A stretch of 25,044 nucleotides of DNA from the NCBI GenBank assembly GCA_900556935.1, contig USQL01000027.1:1-25044 (forward strand), given 5' to 3'. This DNA comes from an uncultured Eubacteriales bacterium. Its GTDB lineage: Bacteria; Bacillota; Clostridia; Oscillospirales; Oscillospiraceae. Positions 1 through 8,073 of the stretch are shown one piece after another. The position numbers and the translations under genes are program-made. A model generated the notes under the pieces. It worked only from the letters and a program-made list of their open reading frames with translations, was not told the DNA's origin and made no database searches. Position 1 is the stretch's first letter. Every line of letters begins with the position of its first letter.

Positions 1-440
1 ACCGGGAGCACGCCCCCCATCTTCTGTCCGGCGGACAGAAGCAGCGGGTGGCCATCGCCGGTGTCATCGCCCTGGAGCCCAAGTGCATCGTCCTGGACGA
101 GCCCACCGCCATGCTGGACCCCCGGGGCCGCAGAGACGTGATGGAGACGGTGGAAAAGCTGAACCGGGAAAAGGGCATTACCGTGGTGCTCATTACCCAC
201 CATATGGATGAGGCGGCCAGGGCTCAGCGGGTGATTGTACTGGACAAGGGCCAGGTAAAGGCGGACGGAACGCCCAAGCAGGTATTCTCCCAGGTGGAGA
301 TGCTGCATGAAATTGGCCTTGCCGCGCCGGACCCGGTGGAGCTGTGCTGGCTTCTGCGGCAGAAGGGGGCGCAGCTTCCGCTGGATGCGCTGACTCCCGA
401 AGAATGCGCACAGGCACTTTTGGCTTGGCTGAAGGCCTGA
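1..440 (+). CDS. ecfA1: ECF transporter ATPase EcfA1, 3' part (5' end outside window)
   Basis: ATP-hydrolysing subunit of the energy-coupling factor module that powers uptake of vitamins or metals through interchangeable S components in the cytoplasmic membrane. The open frame runs in from the window edge (first full codon at 3), so only about the last 145 codons are present. Visible: the ABC signature LSGGQKQRVAIAG at about 27-65, Walker B CIVLDEPTAMLDP with the D-loop at about 87-125, and the switch histidine in ITHHMDEA at about 190-215. The Walker A half is missing. It ends 19 bp before ecfA2, and the pair is followed by ecfT, the standard A1-A2-T order. Being first in that order and having a C-terminal extension typical of Ecf ATPases support EcfA1 rather than EcfA2. 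The apparent GTG at 48 lies inside the signature motif and is not a start. Confidence 0.9.
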   Translation, partial: REHAPHLLSGGQKQRVAIAGVIALEPKCIVLDEPTAMLDPRGRRDVMETVEKLNREKGITVVLITHHMDEAARAQRVIVLDKGQVKADGTPKQVFSQVEMLHEIGLAAPDPVELCWLLRQKGAQLPLDALTPEECAQALLAWLKA

Positions 441-459
441 TGAGCGGAGGAAGAAAAAC

Positions 460-1323
460 ATGGAACCAATTCTGCAGGTGAAAAACCTGACCTACATTTA
501 CAGCATCGGCACCCCTTTTGAGCACAAGGCCCTGGATGATGTGAGCTTTTCTCTGAACCCAGGGGAATTTGTGGGCATCATCGGCCACACCGGCTCCGGA
601 AAATCCACCCTGATGCAGCACCTGAACGGCTTGCTGAAGCCCACCTCCGGGGAGGTGCTATTGGGCGGACAGGACATCTGGTCCGATAAAAAGCTGACGC
701 GGCAGGCCCGCTTCCGGGTGGGCCTGGTGTTCCAGTACCCGGAGTACCAGCTGTTTGAGGAGACCGTTTATAAAGATATCGCCTTTGGCCCCACCAATAT
801 GGGCCTTTCCAAGGAGGAAATTGACCGTCGGGTCCGGGAGGCCGCCGGGTTTGTGGGCCTGACGGAGGCGCATTTGAGCGTATCGCCCTTTGACCTGTCC
901 GGCGGACAGAAGCGCCGGGTGGCCATTGCCGGTGTGATTGCCATGGAGCCGGAAATTTTGATTCTCGACGAGCCCACCGCCGGGCTGGACCCCATCGGCC
1001 GGGCGGAAATCCTGGGCAATATCCAGGCCTACCGCCAGGCCAAAAACGCCGCGGTGCTCATGGTCAGCCACTCTATGGAGGACGTGGCCCGACTGACGGA
1101 CCGGCTCCTGGTGATGAACGGCTCCCGTTTGGCCATGGACGCACCCCCGGAACAGGTATTTGAGCATGTGGAGGAGCTGCTTGCCATGGGCCTGAGCATC
1201 CCCCAGGTGACCCAGGCGTTTCTGCGGCTGCGGGAAATGGGGGTAGACGTGAAAAATGTCTATACCCTGGAGCAGGCGGCGGAGGAGCTTTTGCGGCTGA
1301 AGGAGGGAAAGGGCCATGCTTAA
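460..1323 (+). CDS. ecfA2: ECF transporter ATPase EcfA2
   Basis: Second ATPase of the energy-coupling factor module, forming a heterodimer with EcfA1 beneath the EcfT membrane scaffold. It is complete at 287 residues, normal for the family. Walker A GHTGSGKST is at residues 42-50, the Q-loop FQYPEYQLFEET at about 95-105, the signature LSGGQKRRVAIAG at about 146-158, and Walker B ILILDEPTAGLDP at about 166-178. The EYQLFEETV stretch after the Q-loop is typical of Ecf ATPases. The ATG at 460 follows a GGAGGAAG ribosome binding site at about 447-454. Its stop overlaps the ecfT start by 8 bp, indicating translational coupling. No substrate is indicated because no S component lies in the window. 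Confidence 0.96.
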   Translation: MEPILQVKNLTYIYSIGTPFEHKALDDVSFSLNPGEFVGIIGHTGSGKSTLMQHLNGLLKPTSGEVLLGGQDIWSDKKLTRQARFRVGLVFQYPEYQLFEETVYKDIAFGPTNMGLSKEEIDRRVREAAGFVGLTEAHLSVSPFDLSGGQKRRVAIAGVIAMEPEILILDEPTAGLDPIGRAEILGNIQAYRQAKNAAVLMVSHSMEDVARLTDRLLVMNGSRLAMDAPPEQVFEHVEELLAMGLSIPQVTQAFLRLREMGVDVKNVYTLEQAAEELLRLKEGKGHA

Positions 1324-2122
1324 AGATGTTACGCTTGGACAGTATTTCCCCGGCACATCCCTGATCCACCGGCTGGACCCCAGAACAAAGCTCATCGGTG
1401 TGATTTTGTACATTGTTGCCCTGTTTGTGGCCAAAAGCTGGATTTCCTACGCGGTGGTGCTGGCCTTCCTGCTGGTGTGCATTCACATTTCCCAAATTCC
1501 CCCCAAGGCCATTGTGAAGGGCATGAAGCCACTGGTGGTGATTCTGATTTTTACCGGTGTTTTGAACCTCTTCTATTCCGAGGGCGGCAGGGTTCTGCTG
1601 CACTTCTGGGCTCTCACCGTGACCACAGAGGGCTTAAAGCGGGCCATCTTTATGATGGGCCGGATTCTCATGCTGATTTCCGGCACCTTCCTGATGACCT
1701 ATACCACCTCGCCCATCTCCCTGACCGATGGCCTGGAAAGCCTTTTGGGACCGCTGAAAAAGCTGCATGTACCGGTTCACGAGCTCTCCATGATGATGTG
1801 TATTGCCCTGCGGTTTATCCCCACGCTTATTGAGGAAACCGATAAAATCATGAACGCCCAGAAGGCCAGAGGCGCGGACTTTGAGTCCGGCAGCATCATT
1901 GACCGGGCCAAGGCCCTGATTCCTGTGCTGGTGCCCTTGTTTATCAGCGCCTTCCGCCGTGCCGACGAGCTGGCCACGGCCATGGAGTGCCGCTGCTACC
2001 AGGGCGGCGAGGGCCGGACCAAGATGAAGCTGCTGCGCTACCAGCGCAATGATTTCCTGGCCTTTGGCGGCTTTGGGGCGCTGGTTGCCGTGGTAGCTGT
2101 GCTGGCCGGATTCGGACTGTGA
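1316..2122 (+). CDS. ecfT: ECF transporter transmembrane scaffold EcfT
   Basis: Membrane scaffold of the energy-coupling factor importer, linking the ATPase pair to substrate-binding S proteins. It has 268 residues, with hydrophobic segments in the first 130 residues and one at the C-terminus (about 245-267). The cytoplasmic coupling helices carry the Ala-Arg-type motifs that insert into EcfA grooves: KARGADFESGS at about residues 182-192, and a second one that reads CRCYQGGEGR at about 224-233, where many homologues have ARG or ARC. It starts inside the end of ecfA2. Its TGA at 2120-2122 overlaps a GTG and sits immediately before truA, so the whole block probably forms one transcript. Confidence 0.95.
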   Translation: MLKDVTLGQYFPGTSLIHRLDPRTKLIGVILYIVALFVAKSWISYAVVLAFLLVCIHISQIPPKAIVKGMKPLVVILIFTGVLNLFYSEGGRVLLHFWALTVTTEGLKRAIFMMGRILMLISGTFLMTYTTSPISLTDGLESLLGPLKKLHVPVHELSMMMCIALRFIPTLIEETDKIMNAQKARGADFESGSIIDRAKALIPVLVPLFISAFRRADELATAMECRCYQGGEGRTKMKLLRYQRNDFLAFGGFGALVAVVAVLAGFGL

Positions 2123-2130
2123 GGTTGGGA

Positions 2131-2919
2131 ATGCGCAATATTGCCCTGTTTTTAACCTATCTCGGCACCCGCTACCATGGCTGGCAGGTCCAAAAGAATC
2201 TGCCCACGGTGGCGGAGACCCTGGAAAAGGCCGCGGCCCAGGTGGTGGGCCACGCTGTCCACGTCACCGGCTGCGGCAGGACAGATGCCGGGGTCCATGC
2301 TAGATGTTATGTGGCCAATTTCCGAACCACCTCCACCATCCCGGTGGAGCGGCTTCCCTATGCCCTCAATACCCATCTGCCCTGCGATATTGTGGTGACA
2401 AAGGCCTTCAAGGTGGGCGAGAACTTCAACGCCATCGGCTCCTGTGTCCGCAAGGAGTATACCTATCAGATTTACAATTCCCGCCTGAAGGACCCCTTCT
2501 ATGTGGACCGAGCCTGGTTTTATCCCCGGCACCTGGACGAGGGCGTCATGCAGGCGGCGGCAGACCAGTTTGTGGGGACCCACGATTTTGCCGCGGTCCG
2601 CAGTGTGGGCACCGATGTCAAATCCACGGTCCGCACAGTGCACTACTACAATGTGGAGCGCCGGGGCAACCTGGTGATTTTAAAGGTCTGCGCCAACGGG
2701 TTCCTCTACAATATGGCCCGGGCCATGGCCGGAACTGTGGTCTATGCCGCGGAGGGAAAAATCAAGCCCCAGGAAATCGGTGCCATTCTGGACTCCGGAA
2801 ACCGCACCGCCGCCGGTCCCACGGTGCCCCCCGGCGGCCTGTACATGACCCACCTGTGGTATGACGACGGCGTGGACCGCTTTGAGTGCAGCTGCGCCGA
2901 TACCTTTCAGTCGGAATAA
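2131..2919 (+). CDS. truA: tRNA pseudouridine(38-40) synthase TruA
   Basis: Isomerises uridines 38-40 in the anticodon stem-loop of tRNAs; cytoplasmic. The product is 262 residues, close to the usual family length. The catalytic aspartate is D52 in the motif GCGRTDAGVHA. The N-terminal YLGTRYHGWQVQKN and the later AVRSVGTDVKSTVRTV and GFLYNMARAMAGT blocks are characteristic of TruA. I chose ATG 2131 because GAGG at 2121-2124 is spaced 6 nt before it and MRNIALFLTY matches the usual N-terminus. A GTG at 2119 in the same frame, overlapping the ecfT stop, is the alternative and adds four residues. The position downstream of ecfA-ecfA-ecfT is common in Firmicutes, where ribosomal protein genes often follow; here a two-component system follows instead. 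Confidence 0.96.
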   Translation: MRNIALFLTYLGTRYHGWQVQKNLPTVAETLEKAAAQVVGHAVHVTGCGRTDAGVHARCYVANFRTTSTIPVERLPYALNTHLPCDIVVTKAFKVGENFNAIGSCVRKEYTYQIYNSRLKDPFYVDRAWFYPRHLDEGVMQAAADQFVGTHDFAAVRSVGTDVKSTVRTVHYYNVERRGNLVILKVCANGFLYNMARAMAGTVVYAAEGKIKPQEIGAILDSGNRTAAGPTVPPGGLYMTHLWYDDGVDRFECSCADTFQSE

Positions 2920-2930
2920 CAATTCTCCAA

Positions 2931-2964
2931 TTGTCGGAAAATCCCCTATGGGCTTTTCCGACAA
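2931..2964. terminator. Strong inverted repeat after truA (terminator or operator)
   Basis: TTGTCGGAAAA (2931-2941) is perfectly complementary to TTTTCCGACAA (2954-2964), and CCC/GGG can pair inside around a TAT loop. It lies 11 bp after the truA stop and about 40 bp before the response regulator. There is no clear T-run after either arm, so a rho-independent terminator is plausible but not certain. An operator or leader structure for the downstream two-component operon is the alternative. Confidence 0.5.
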
Positions 2965-3005
2965 AGCTTTATAGGCTGGCTTGCATGCGAAAGGGAGTGA
3001 AAAGC

Positions 3006-3683
3006 GTGGACGAGATATTGATTGTGGAAGACGATATGGCCCTCAATCAGGGGCTGAGCAAGGCATTGAAGGCGGACAATCGACAGATTTTCCCTTGCCG
3101 GGACCTGAAAACGGCCAGGGAACAGCTGCTTTGCGGCGATGTATCCCTGGTTCTGCTGGATGTCAATCTGCCCGATGGCAGCGGGCTTTCCTTCCTAAAA
3201 GAAGTCAAAGCCTCTGCGCCGGAGCTTCCGGTGATACTGCTGACTGCCAATGATACGGATCTGGACATTGTGGATGGCCTGGAGCGGGGGGCCGATGACT
3301 ATATTACCAAGCCCTTCTCCCTTGCGATTTTGCGCGCAAGGGTCAATACCCAGCTGCGAAAGCGGACAGGCCACTCAAAAAAGACGGAGATTCATTTAGA
3401 TGATTTTTGCTTTAATTTTGAGACAATGACCTTTTTCGCCGGGAAAAACAGGGTTGAATTGAGCAAAACCGAGCAAAAGCTTCTGCGCCTGCTGGTTGAA
3501 AACCGTGGCCGGACCATGACCCGCGGGGACCTGGTAGACCGGATATGGACGGACGGCGCGCAGTATGTGGACGAAAACGCCTTGTCCGTTACCGTGAAGC
3601 GCCTGAGGGACAAGCTTGGCGCTCAGAAATACATCAAGACGATTTATGGAATCGGCTACAGCTGGGGAATGGAAGATGAATAA
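3006..3683 (+). CDS. OmpR/PhoB-family response regulator
   Basis: DNA-binding transcriptional regulator of a two-component system; cytoplasmic. The product is 225 residues. The receiver domain spans about 1-118: acidic pair E8/D9/D10, phospho-acceptor D52 in LLDVNLPDGSG, the switch threonine in ILLTAND, and the conserved lysine in DDYITKPF. A winged-helix effector domain follows (about 125-222), with LSKTEQKLLRLLVENRGRTMTR, the recognition-helix region DENALSVTVKRLRDKL and the wing IKTIYGIGYSW. GTG 3006 is preferred because AAGGGAG (2991-2997) precedes it by 8 nt and VDEILIVEDD is the normal start; ATG 2985 in frame would place the ribosome binding site inside the gene. It overlaps the kinase gene by 8 bp. 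The neighbouring ABC transporter is the likely target, by analogy with BceRS-type systems. Confidence 0.93.
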   Translation: MDEILIVEDDMALNQGLSKALKADNRQIFPCRDLKTAREQLLCGDVSLVLLDVNLPDGSGLSFLKEVKASAPELPVILLTANDTDLDIVDGLERGADDYITKPFSLAILRARVNTQLRKRTGHSKKTEIHLDDFCFNFETMTFFAGKNRVELSKTEQKLLRLLVENRGRTMTRGDLVDRIWTDGAQYVDENALSVTVKRLRDKLGAQKYIKTIYGIGYSWGMEDE

Positions 3684-4575
3684 AGCAGGAATTACGCTGA
3701 TGTTGCTGTGCGTTCTGGCGGCGGCAGCCATCGTGTGGTGGGACAGACGTAAAGTCCGGAAAACCATGGATTCCCTCCAAAAAATGCTGGATGCGGCCAT
3801 GGAAGGCTCCTTTTCGGAAACTGTCTTTGACGAAACCAGACTGTCCGCCCTGGAGACAAAATTCGCGCATTACCTCTCCGCGGCGGAGGCCTCCTCCCGA
3901 AATGTGGCCCGGGAAAAGGATAAAATCAAAACGTTTGTCGCGGATATCTCCCACCAGACAAAAACGCCCATTGCCAATCTGCTGCTGTACAGCGAGCTTT
4001 TGAAGGAAGAGGCGCTTCCCGCGCCTGCCAGGGCGAATGTGGAGGCGCTGTACCGGCAATCGAAAAAGCTGGAATTTTTGATGGATGCCCTTGTAAAGCT
4101 TTCCCGGCTGGAAACCGGCATCATTCGGCTTTCGCCGCAGCGTGGGGCACTGCAGCCGCTGCTTCAAAGCATCGTGGCGCAATACGCTGCCAAAGCCGCT
4201 GAAAAAGGGCTGGCCCTGCGTCTGCGGGATACGGAAATTTCTGCCGTTTTCGATGCCAAATGGACAGCGGAAGCCCTGGGAAACATTCTGGACAATGCCA
4301 TAAAATATACGGAGCGAGGGCTCGTTACGATTTCCGCCGAAAGCTATGAGCTGTTTGTAAGAATTAACATTTCGGACACCGGTACGGGAATTCCGGAAAG
4401 CGAACAGGCGAAAATCTTTGCCCGCTTTTACCGCGGCGAGGCGGCCCGGGAGCAAGAAGGGGTGGGCGTTGGCCTGTATCTGGCCCGGCAGATTGTGTCC
4501 GGTGAGGGCGGCTATGTAAAGGTTGCCTCCACGCCCGGTAAGGGAAGCACGTTTTCCGTATTCCTGCCCAAATAA
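3676..4575 (+). CDS. Short membrane-anchored sensor histidine kinase
   Basis: Autophosphorylating kinase partner of the preceding response regulator. It has 299 residues from ATG 3676, which overlaps the regulator's end by 8 bp; an in-frame extension upstream would lie inside the regulator gene and is not credible. One hydrophobic segment (about residues 5-22) is followed directly by WWDRRKVRK and a juxtamembrane helix, so there is essentially no extracellular sensor domain. The dimerisation/H-box is FVADISHQTKTPIANLL, with phospho-acceptor H93. The ATP-binding domain has the N-box EALGNILDNAIKYTERG, G1 DTGTGIPESE, the F-box ARFYRG and G2 GVGVGLYLARQIV. Kinases that lack their own sensor and sit beside FtsX-type ABC transporters often read the transporter's activity; that link is inference here. 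Confidence 0.92.
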   Translation: MNKAGITLMLLCVLAAAAIVWWDRRKVRKTMDSLQKMLDAAMEGSFSETVFDETRLSALETKFAHYLSAAEASSRNVAREKDKIKTFVADISHQTKTPIANLLLYSELLKEEALPAPARANVEALYRQSKKLEFLMDALVKLSRLETGIIRLSPQRGALQPLLQSIVAQYAAKAAEKGLALRLRDTEISAVFDAKWTAEALGNILDNAIKYTERGLVTISAESYELFVRINISDTGTGIPESEQAKIFARFYRGEAAREQEGVGVGLYLARQIVSGEGGYVKVASTPGKGSTFSVFLPK

Positions 4576-4579
4576 CATT

Positions 4580-4624
4580 CATTCTTTCAAACCTGTTAGA
4601 ATTCCGGTCCCACCGGAAAGAATG
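4580..4624. repeat. Nested, overlapping inverted repeats in transporter leader
   Basis: Two perfect inverted repeats share bases. CATTCTTTC (4580-4588) is complementary to GAAAGAATG (4616-4624), and TTCCGGT (4602-4608) is complementary to ACCGGAA (4612-4618) with a CCC loop. They overlap at 4616-4618, so the full-length forms compete, although a 6-bp outer stem plus the 7-bp inner stem can coexist. The element lies between the kinase stop (4575) and the ABC ATPase start (4708). Without a T-run it is more likely an operator or leader structure than a terminator. Confidence 0.5.
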
Positions 4625-4645
4625 TAGAAAGATTCCTATGCTATC

Positions 4646-4691
4646 ATCTGTATGTACAAAAGGGCTATCTTTGCGTACATACAGATTTTTT
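4646..4691 (+). terminator. 12-bp hairpin with T-tract just before the ABC transporter RBS (attenuator or terminator)
   Basis: ATCTGTATGTAC (4646-4657) is perfectly complementary to GTACATACAGAT (4675-4686), with a 17-nt loop, and a run of six T starts at 4686. This has the shape of an intrinsic terminator, though the stem is AT-rich. The ribosome binding site GGAGG of the ATPase gene follows within a few bases, leaving no room for another promoter after it. It may therefore attenuate read-through from the two-component operon. Alternatively it is an operator: TATGCT (4637-4642) or TATCAT (4642-4647) could be a -10 element overlapping its left arm. Confidence 0.5.
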
Positions 4692-4707
4692 GTGGAGGTA
4701 CTTCGGT

Positions 4708-5379
4708 ATGGCGATTTTACAGGCAAAAGGGCTTACAAAGATTTATGGATCTGGGGATAACGCGGTTCACGCGCTGGACGGCGTGGACCTGAGCGTGGAA
4801 AAAGGGGAGTTCGTTGCAATTGTGGGAACCTCCGGCTCCGGGAAGTCTACGCTGCTGCATCTGCTCGGCGGGCTGGACCGACCTACCCGGGGAATCGTTA
4901 CCGTGGACGGGCAGAACATTTTCTCTCTAAAGGAGGAGGCTCTGACCATCTTCCGCCGCAGGAAAATCGGCTTTGTCTTTCAGGCCTATAACCTGGTTCC
5001 GGTGCTGAATGTGTACGAGAACATTGTCCTGCCCATTCAGCTGGACGGCGGGAAAGTGAATCCGGAATTTGTAGAGCGGATTGTGCAGACCTTGGGACTG
5101 GAGAAAAAGCTGGATGCCCTGCCCAATCAACTCTCCGGCGGCCAGCAGCAGCGGGTGGCCATCGCCCGGGCACTGGCGGCAGCCCCCGCCATTGTCCTGG
5201 CAGATGAACCCACCGGCAACCTGGACAGCAAAACCAGCCAGGATGTTCTCAGCCTTTTGAAGGTGACCGGCCAGAAGTTTGCCCAGACCATTGTGATGAT
5301 TACCCACAACGAGGAAATCGCCCAGCTGGCGGACCGGATTGTCCGCATCGAGGACGGCCGCGTTGTCCATGGATGCTGA
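4708..5379 (+). CDS. LolD/MacB/FtsE-type ABC transporter ATPase
   Basis: ATP-binding subunit that drives the FtsX-type permease encoded next. The product is 223 residues, typical of the 3.A.1.122/134-type ATPases. Walker A GTSGSGKST is at about 40-48, the Q-loop FVFQAYNLVPVLNVYENI at about 88-105, the signature LSGGQQQRVAIARAL at about 142-156, Walker B IVLADEPTGNLD at about 162-173, and the switch histidine in VMITHNEEIA. The ATG at 4708 has GGAGG 9 nt upstream. An in-frame TTG upstream overlaps the hairpin T-tract and is not preferred. The permease starts 12 bp after the stop. Family context suggests export or sensing of antimicrobial peptides, lipids or cell-wall intermediates; the substrate is unknown. 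Confidence 0.94.
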   Translation: MAILQAKGLTKIYGSGDNAVHALDGVDLSVEKGEFVAIVGTSGSGKSTLLHLLGGLDRPTRGIVTVDGQNIFSLKEEALTIFRRRKIGFVFQAYNLVPVLNVYENIVLPIQLDGGKVNPEFVERIVQTLGLEKKLDALPNQLSGGQQQRVAIARALAAAPAIVLADEPTGNLDSKTSQDVLSLLKVTGQKFAQTIVMITHNEEIAQLADRIVRIEDGRVVHGC

Positions 5380-5391
5380 GGAGGTGGAGAT

Positions 5392-8034
5392 ATGAAGGTT
5401 TCCAATGAGAAATGCATCCGCAGGCTCAGCTTCCGATTCCTCCGGGCGAACCGGCGGCGAAATTTCATCGCGGTTTTCGCCATCGCCTTGACGACCCTGC
5501 TGTTTACATCCCTGTTTACCATTGTCCTGTCTCTCAATTCCAGCTACGAAACCTACCAGTTCCGCCAGCTGGGGGGCTATGCCCACGGTACCTTTAAGGA
5601 TGTGTCCCCGGAGCAGACCGAGCGGATTGCGGCCCACCCAAGGGTACGCCAGACCGGCGCGCGGAAGGTCATCGGCATCAGCACGGAGGGGGTATTCGCC
5701 AAAATACCGGCTGAAGTCAGCTATATGGATGCCAACTGCACCAAATGGAGCTACGCCACGCCCACCACCGGGCGAATGCCCGCAAATGGGAAGGAAGTGG
5801 CCATGGACACGGCGGCCCTGGGGCTGCTGGGGGTTACGCCGGAACTGGGGGCGGAGGTTTCCATATCCTATTCGGTTACGGATAAGGACCAGACGGCTTT
5901 TCCCGAGACGGATACCTTTACCCTGGTGGGCTTCTGGGACTATGACGACCTGATGCCGGTCCATTACGTGAACATTACCGCGGACTACGCTGCTTCTATT
6001 GAAAGAAAGGCCACGGAAATGGGACTGGAGCCCTTTCGGGTGGATTTGAATGTGATGCTTGCCTCCACTGTGGACATTCGTGGGCAGATGGAGCAGGTGG
6101 ATACCGATTTGGGCTACACATGGGATAGCTATACCGATTCCAACAGTGTCCGGATTGGTGTCAACTGGGGCTATACCACCGCCCAGATATCGTCCCAGAT
6201 CGACCCCCAGCTGGTGATTGCCATAGCGGCTTTTCTGCTGCTTGTGATTTTTACCGGTTATTTAATTATCTGCAATATTTTTCAGATTTCCGTCACCGGG
6301 GACATTCGCTTTTACGGGCTGCTGAAGACCATCGGCACAACACCCCGCCAGTTAAAGAGCGTCATCCGCCAGCAGGGACTCCTTTTATGCGTTGTAGGCA
6401 TCCCGGCGGGGCTGCTGCTGGGCTATGGCGTTGGAGCGGTCCTTACCCCCGTTGTTATGGCGAGAACAACCTTCGGTGCCGATGTCACAACCATCAGCGT
6501 GTCCCCGTTGATTTTTCTCGGTGCCGCCCTATTTGCCTTGGTTACGGTCCTGTTGTCCTGTTCCCGCCCAGGCCGAATCGCCGCAAGGGTATCGCCTGTG
6601 GAGGCCAGCAAGTATACGGAAGCCCCGGGTACAAAGAAAAAACGCCGTGCCACCCGTGGAGCCCAGGTGTATCAGATGGCCTTTGCCAATTTGGGGCGAA
6701 GCAAACGGAAGTCTGCCCTTGTCATTGTTTCGCTTGCGCTTTCTGTGGTGCTGCTGAATACTTTGGTCACGTTTACCGGGGGGTTTGACATGGAAAAGTA
6801 CCTGTCAAAGCAGTCCTGCGCGGATTTTATCGTAAGCTCTCCGGACTATTTCCGCTATAACCGCTCCGAAAGCTACCTTTCTCAGGAGCAGATGGAACAA
6901 ATCAAGGCAAATACGTCCGCGTCTCTATCCGGCTGCGGCTATCAGCTGCTGGGGGCAACCGGTTGGATGGACGAGGAAGCGTGGCGAATGGAACGGACAC
7001 GCTACGGCTATCTGGATACCTTGGAAACAGAACTTGCTATGAAACAGCGCCGGGGCACATTGGTTGGTGCCGATGCCCAGATTGAGGGCCTGGACGAAAG
7101 CCTGTTTGAAAAGCTGACCGTTGTAGAAGGGGACCTGGCACCGCTGTTCTACGAGGACAGCGACGCGATTGCTTTGGTCGTCCCTACGGACGATTATGGC
7201 AACGCGAATATCCCGGCCTTTTACCCGCCGGTTGGGTCTAGCCAAACCATCACCTATGTGGACGACGCTTTCTATATCGACAGCCGAACGGGAGAAAAAG
7301 GCAATGAGACCACGCCCAAGGAATTCCTGAAATACCGCATGAAACAGCATGATGTTTCTTATACCATCTGTGCTTATGTCACGGTACCCTTTTCCATGAG
7401 CTACCGATATGGTACGCTTGGATACAGCTGCGTTCTGCCTGTGGCGAGATTGGAACGGGACAGCCGACAGAAACCGGTCCCTCTATTCTACCTGCTGGAT
7501 ACTCCGGATGCCGCCTCCGAAGAAGCGGCGGAGCGCTATCTTGCGGAGCTGACAGACGGGGATCTCTCCGGGCTAATGTACGAAAGCAAGGCGACAACCC
7601 GGGCGGAGTTTCAGGGCTTTCAGCGAATGTTTCTGCTGCTTGGCGGTTTGCTGTGCGCCATCGTAGGTCTGGTTGGCGTTCTGAACTTTATCAACGCCAT
7701 TCTGACGGGAATCCTGTCCCGAAGAAAAGAATTCGCTGTTTTACAGGCGGTGGGAATGACCAACCGGCAGCTGGAAACGATGCTGGTTTACGAGGGGCTT
7801 TTCTATACCCTTGGTTCTGCCCTGTCCGCACTGGTCCTGTGCGCTGTCGTGGAGCCCCTGCTGGGGGTGCTCTTTGAAAACATGTTCTGGTTTTTTAAGG
7901 CACACTTTACGATTCTCCCGGTGCTGGCTGCCATTCCCGTCTTTGCGCTGCTGGGCTGGATGATTCCCGCCGCGGCGCAAAGACAGGTGGGAAAGGATAG
8001 CATTGTGGAACGATTAAAGGATATGCAGCTATAG
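5392..8034 (+). CDS. FtsX/MacB-type ABC transporter permease with two large extracellular domains
   Basis: Membrane subunit partnering the preceding ATPase. It has 880 residues in a duplicated FtsX layout. The first half has a helix at about 25-47, an extracellular domain of about 225 residues, then helices near 272-297, 328-350 and 368-392. The second half has a helix at about 440-462, an extracellular domain of about 280 residues, then helices near 743-770, 797-825 and 838-862. Positively charged cytoplasmic loops follow helices 4 and 6 (TKKKRRATRG, SRRKE). That makes eight helices rather than the ten of BceB, so it resembles general FtsX-type permeases more than bacitracin-type exporters. 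The RBS GGAGGTGGAG is directly upstream of ATG 5392. Transcription probably ends at the hairpin at 8049-8073. Confidence 0.92.
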   Translation: MKVSNEKCIRRLSFRFLRANRRRNFIAVFAIALTTLLFTSLFTIVLSLNSSYETYQFRQLGGYAHGTFKDVSPEQTERIAAHPRVRQTGARKVIGISTEGVFAKIPAEVSYMDANCTKWSYATPTTGRMPANGKEVAMDTAALGLLGVTPELGAEVSISYSVTDKDQTAFPETDTFTLVGFWDYDDLMPVHYVNITADYAASIERKATEMGLEPFRVDLNVMLASTVDIRGQMEQVDTDLGYTWDSYTDSNSVRIGVNWGYTTAQISSQIDPQLVIAIAAFLLLVIFTGYLIICNIFQISVTGDIRFYGLLKTIGTTPRQLKSVIRQQGLLLCVVGIPAGLLLGYGVGAVLTPVVMARTTFGADVTTISVSPLIFLGAALFALVTVLLSCSRPGRIAARVSPVEASKYTEAPGTKKKRRATRGAQVYQMAFANLGRSKRKSALVIVSLALSVVLLNTLVTFTGGFDMEKYLSKQSCADFIVSSPDYFRYNRSESYLSQEQMEQIKANTSASLSGCGYQLLGATGWMDEEAWRMERTRYGYLDTLETELAMKQRRGTLVGADAQIEGLDESLFEKLTVVEGDLAPLFYEDSDAIALVVPTDDYGNANIPAFYPPVGSSQTITYVDDAFYIDSRTGEKGNETTPKEFLKYRMKQHDVSYTICAYVTVPFSMSYRYGTLGYSCVLPVARLERDSRQKPVPLFYLLDTPDAASEEAAERYLAELTDGDLSGLMYESKATTRAEFQGFQRMFLLLGGLLCAIVGLVGVLNFINAILTGILSRRKEFAVLQAVGMTNRQLETMLVYEGLFYTLGSALSALVLCAVVEPLLGVLFENMFWFFKAHFTILPVLAAIPVFALLGWMIPAAAQRQVGKDSIVERLKDMQL

Positions 8035-8048
8035 AAAATGTGTATTGG

Positions 8049-8073
8049 CCCTCTGCCGGAAAATGGCGGAGGG
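8049..8073 (+). terminator. Hairpin after the permease gene, probable terminator
   Basis: CCCTCTGCC (8049-8057) pairs with GGCGGAGGG (8065-8073) with a single T-G wobble and a 7-nt loop, 14 bp after the permease stop. The following TCAAATTT is only weakly T-rich, so termination efficiency is uncertain. Confidence 0.5.

Noticed and set aside
1..460. Riboswitch or S-component gene that would reveal the ECF substrate
   Set aside because: Nothing of the kind lies within the window; the region is entirely ecfA1 coding sequence plus a 19-bp gap.
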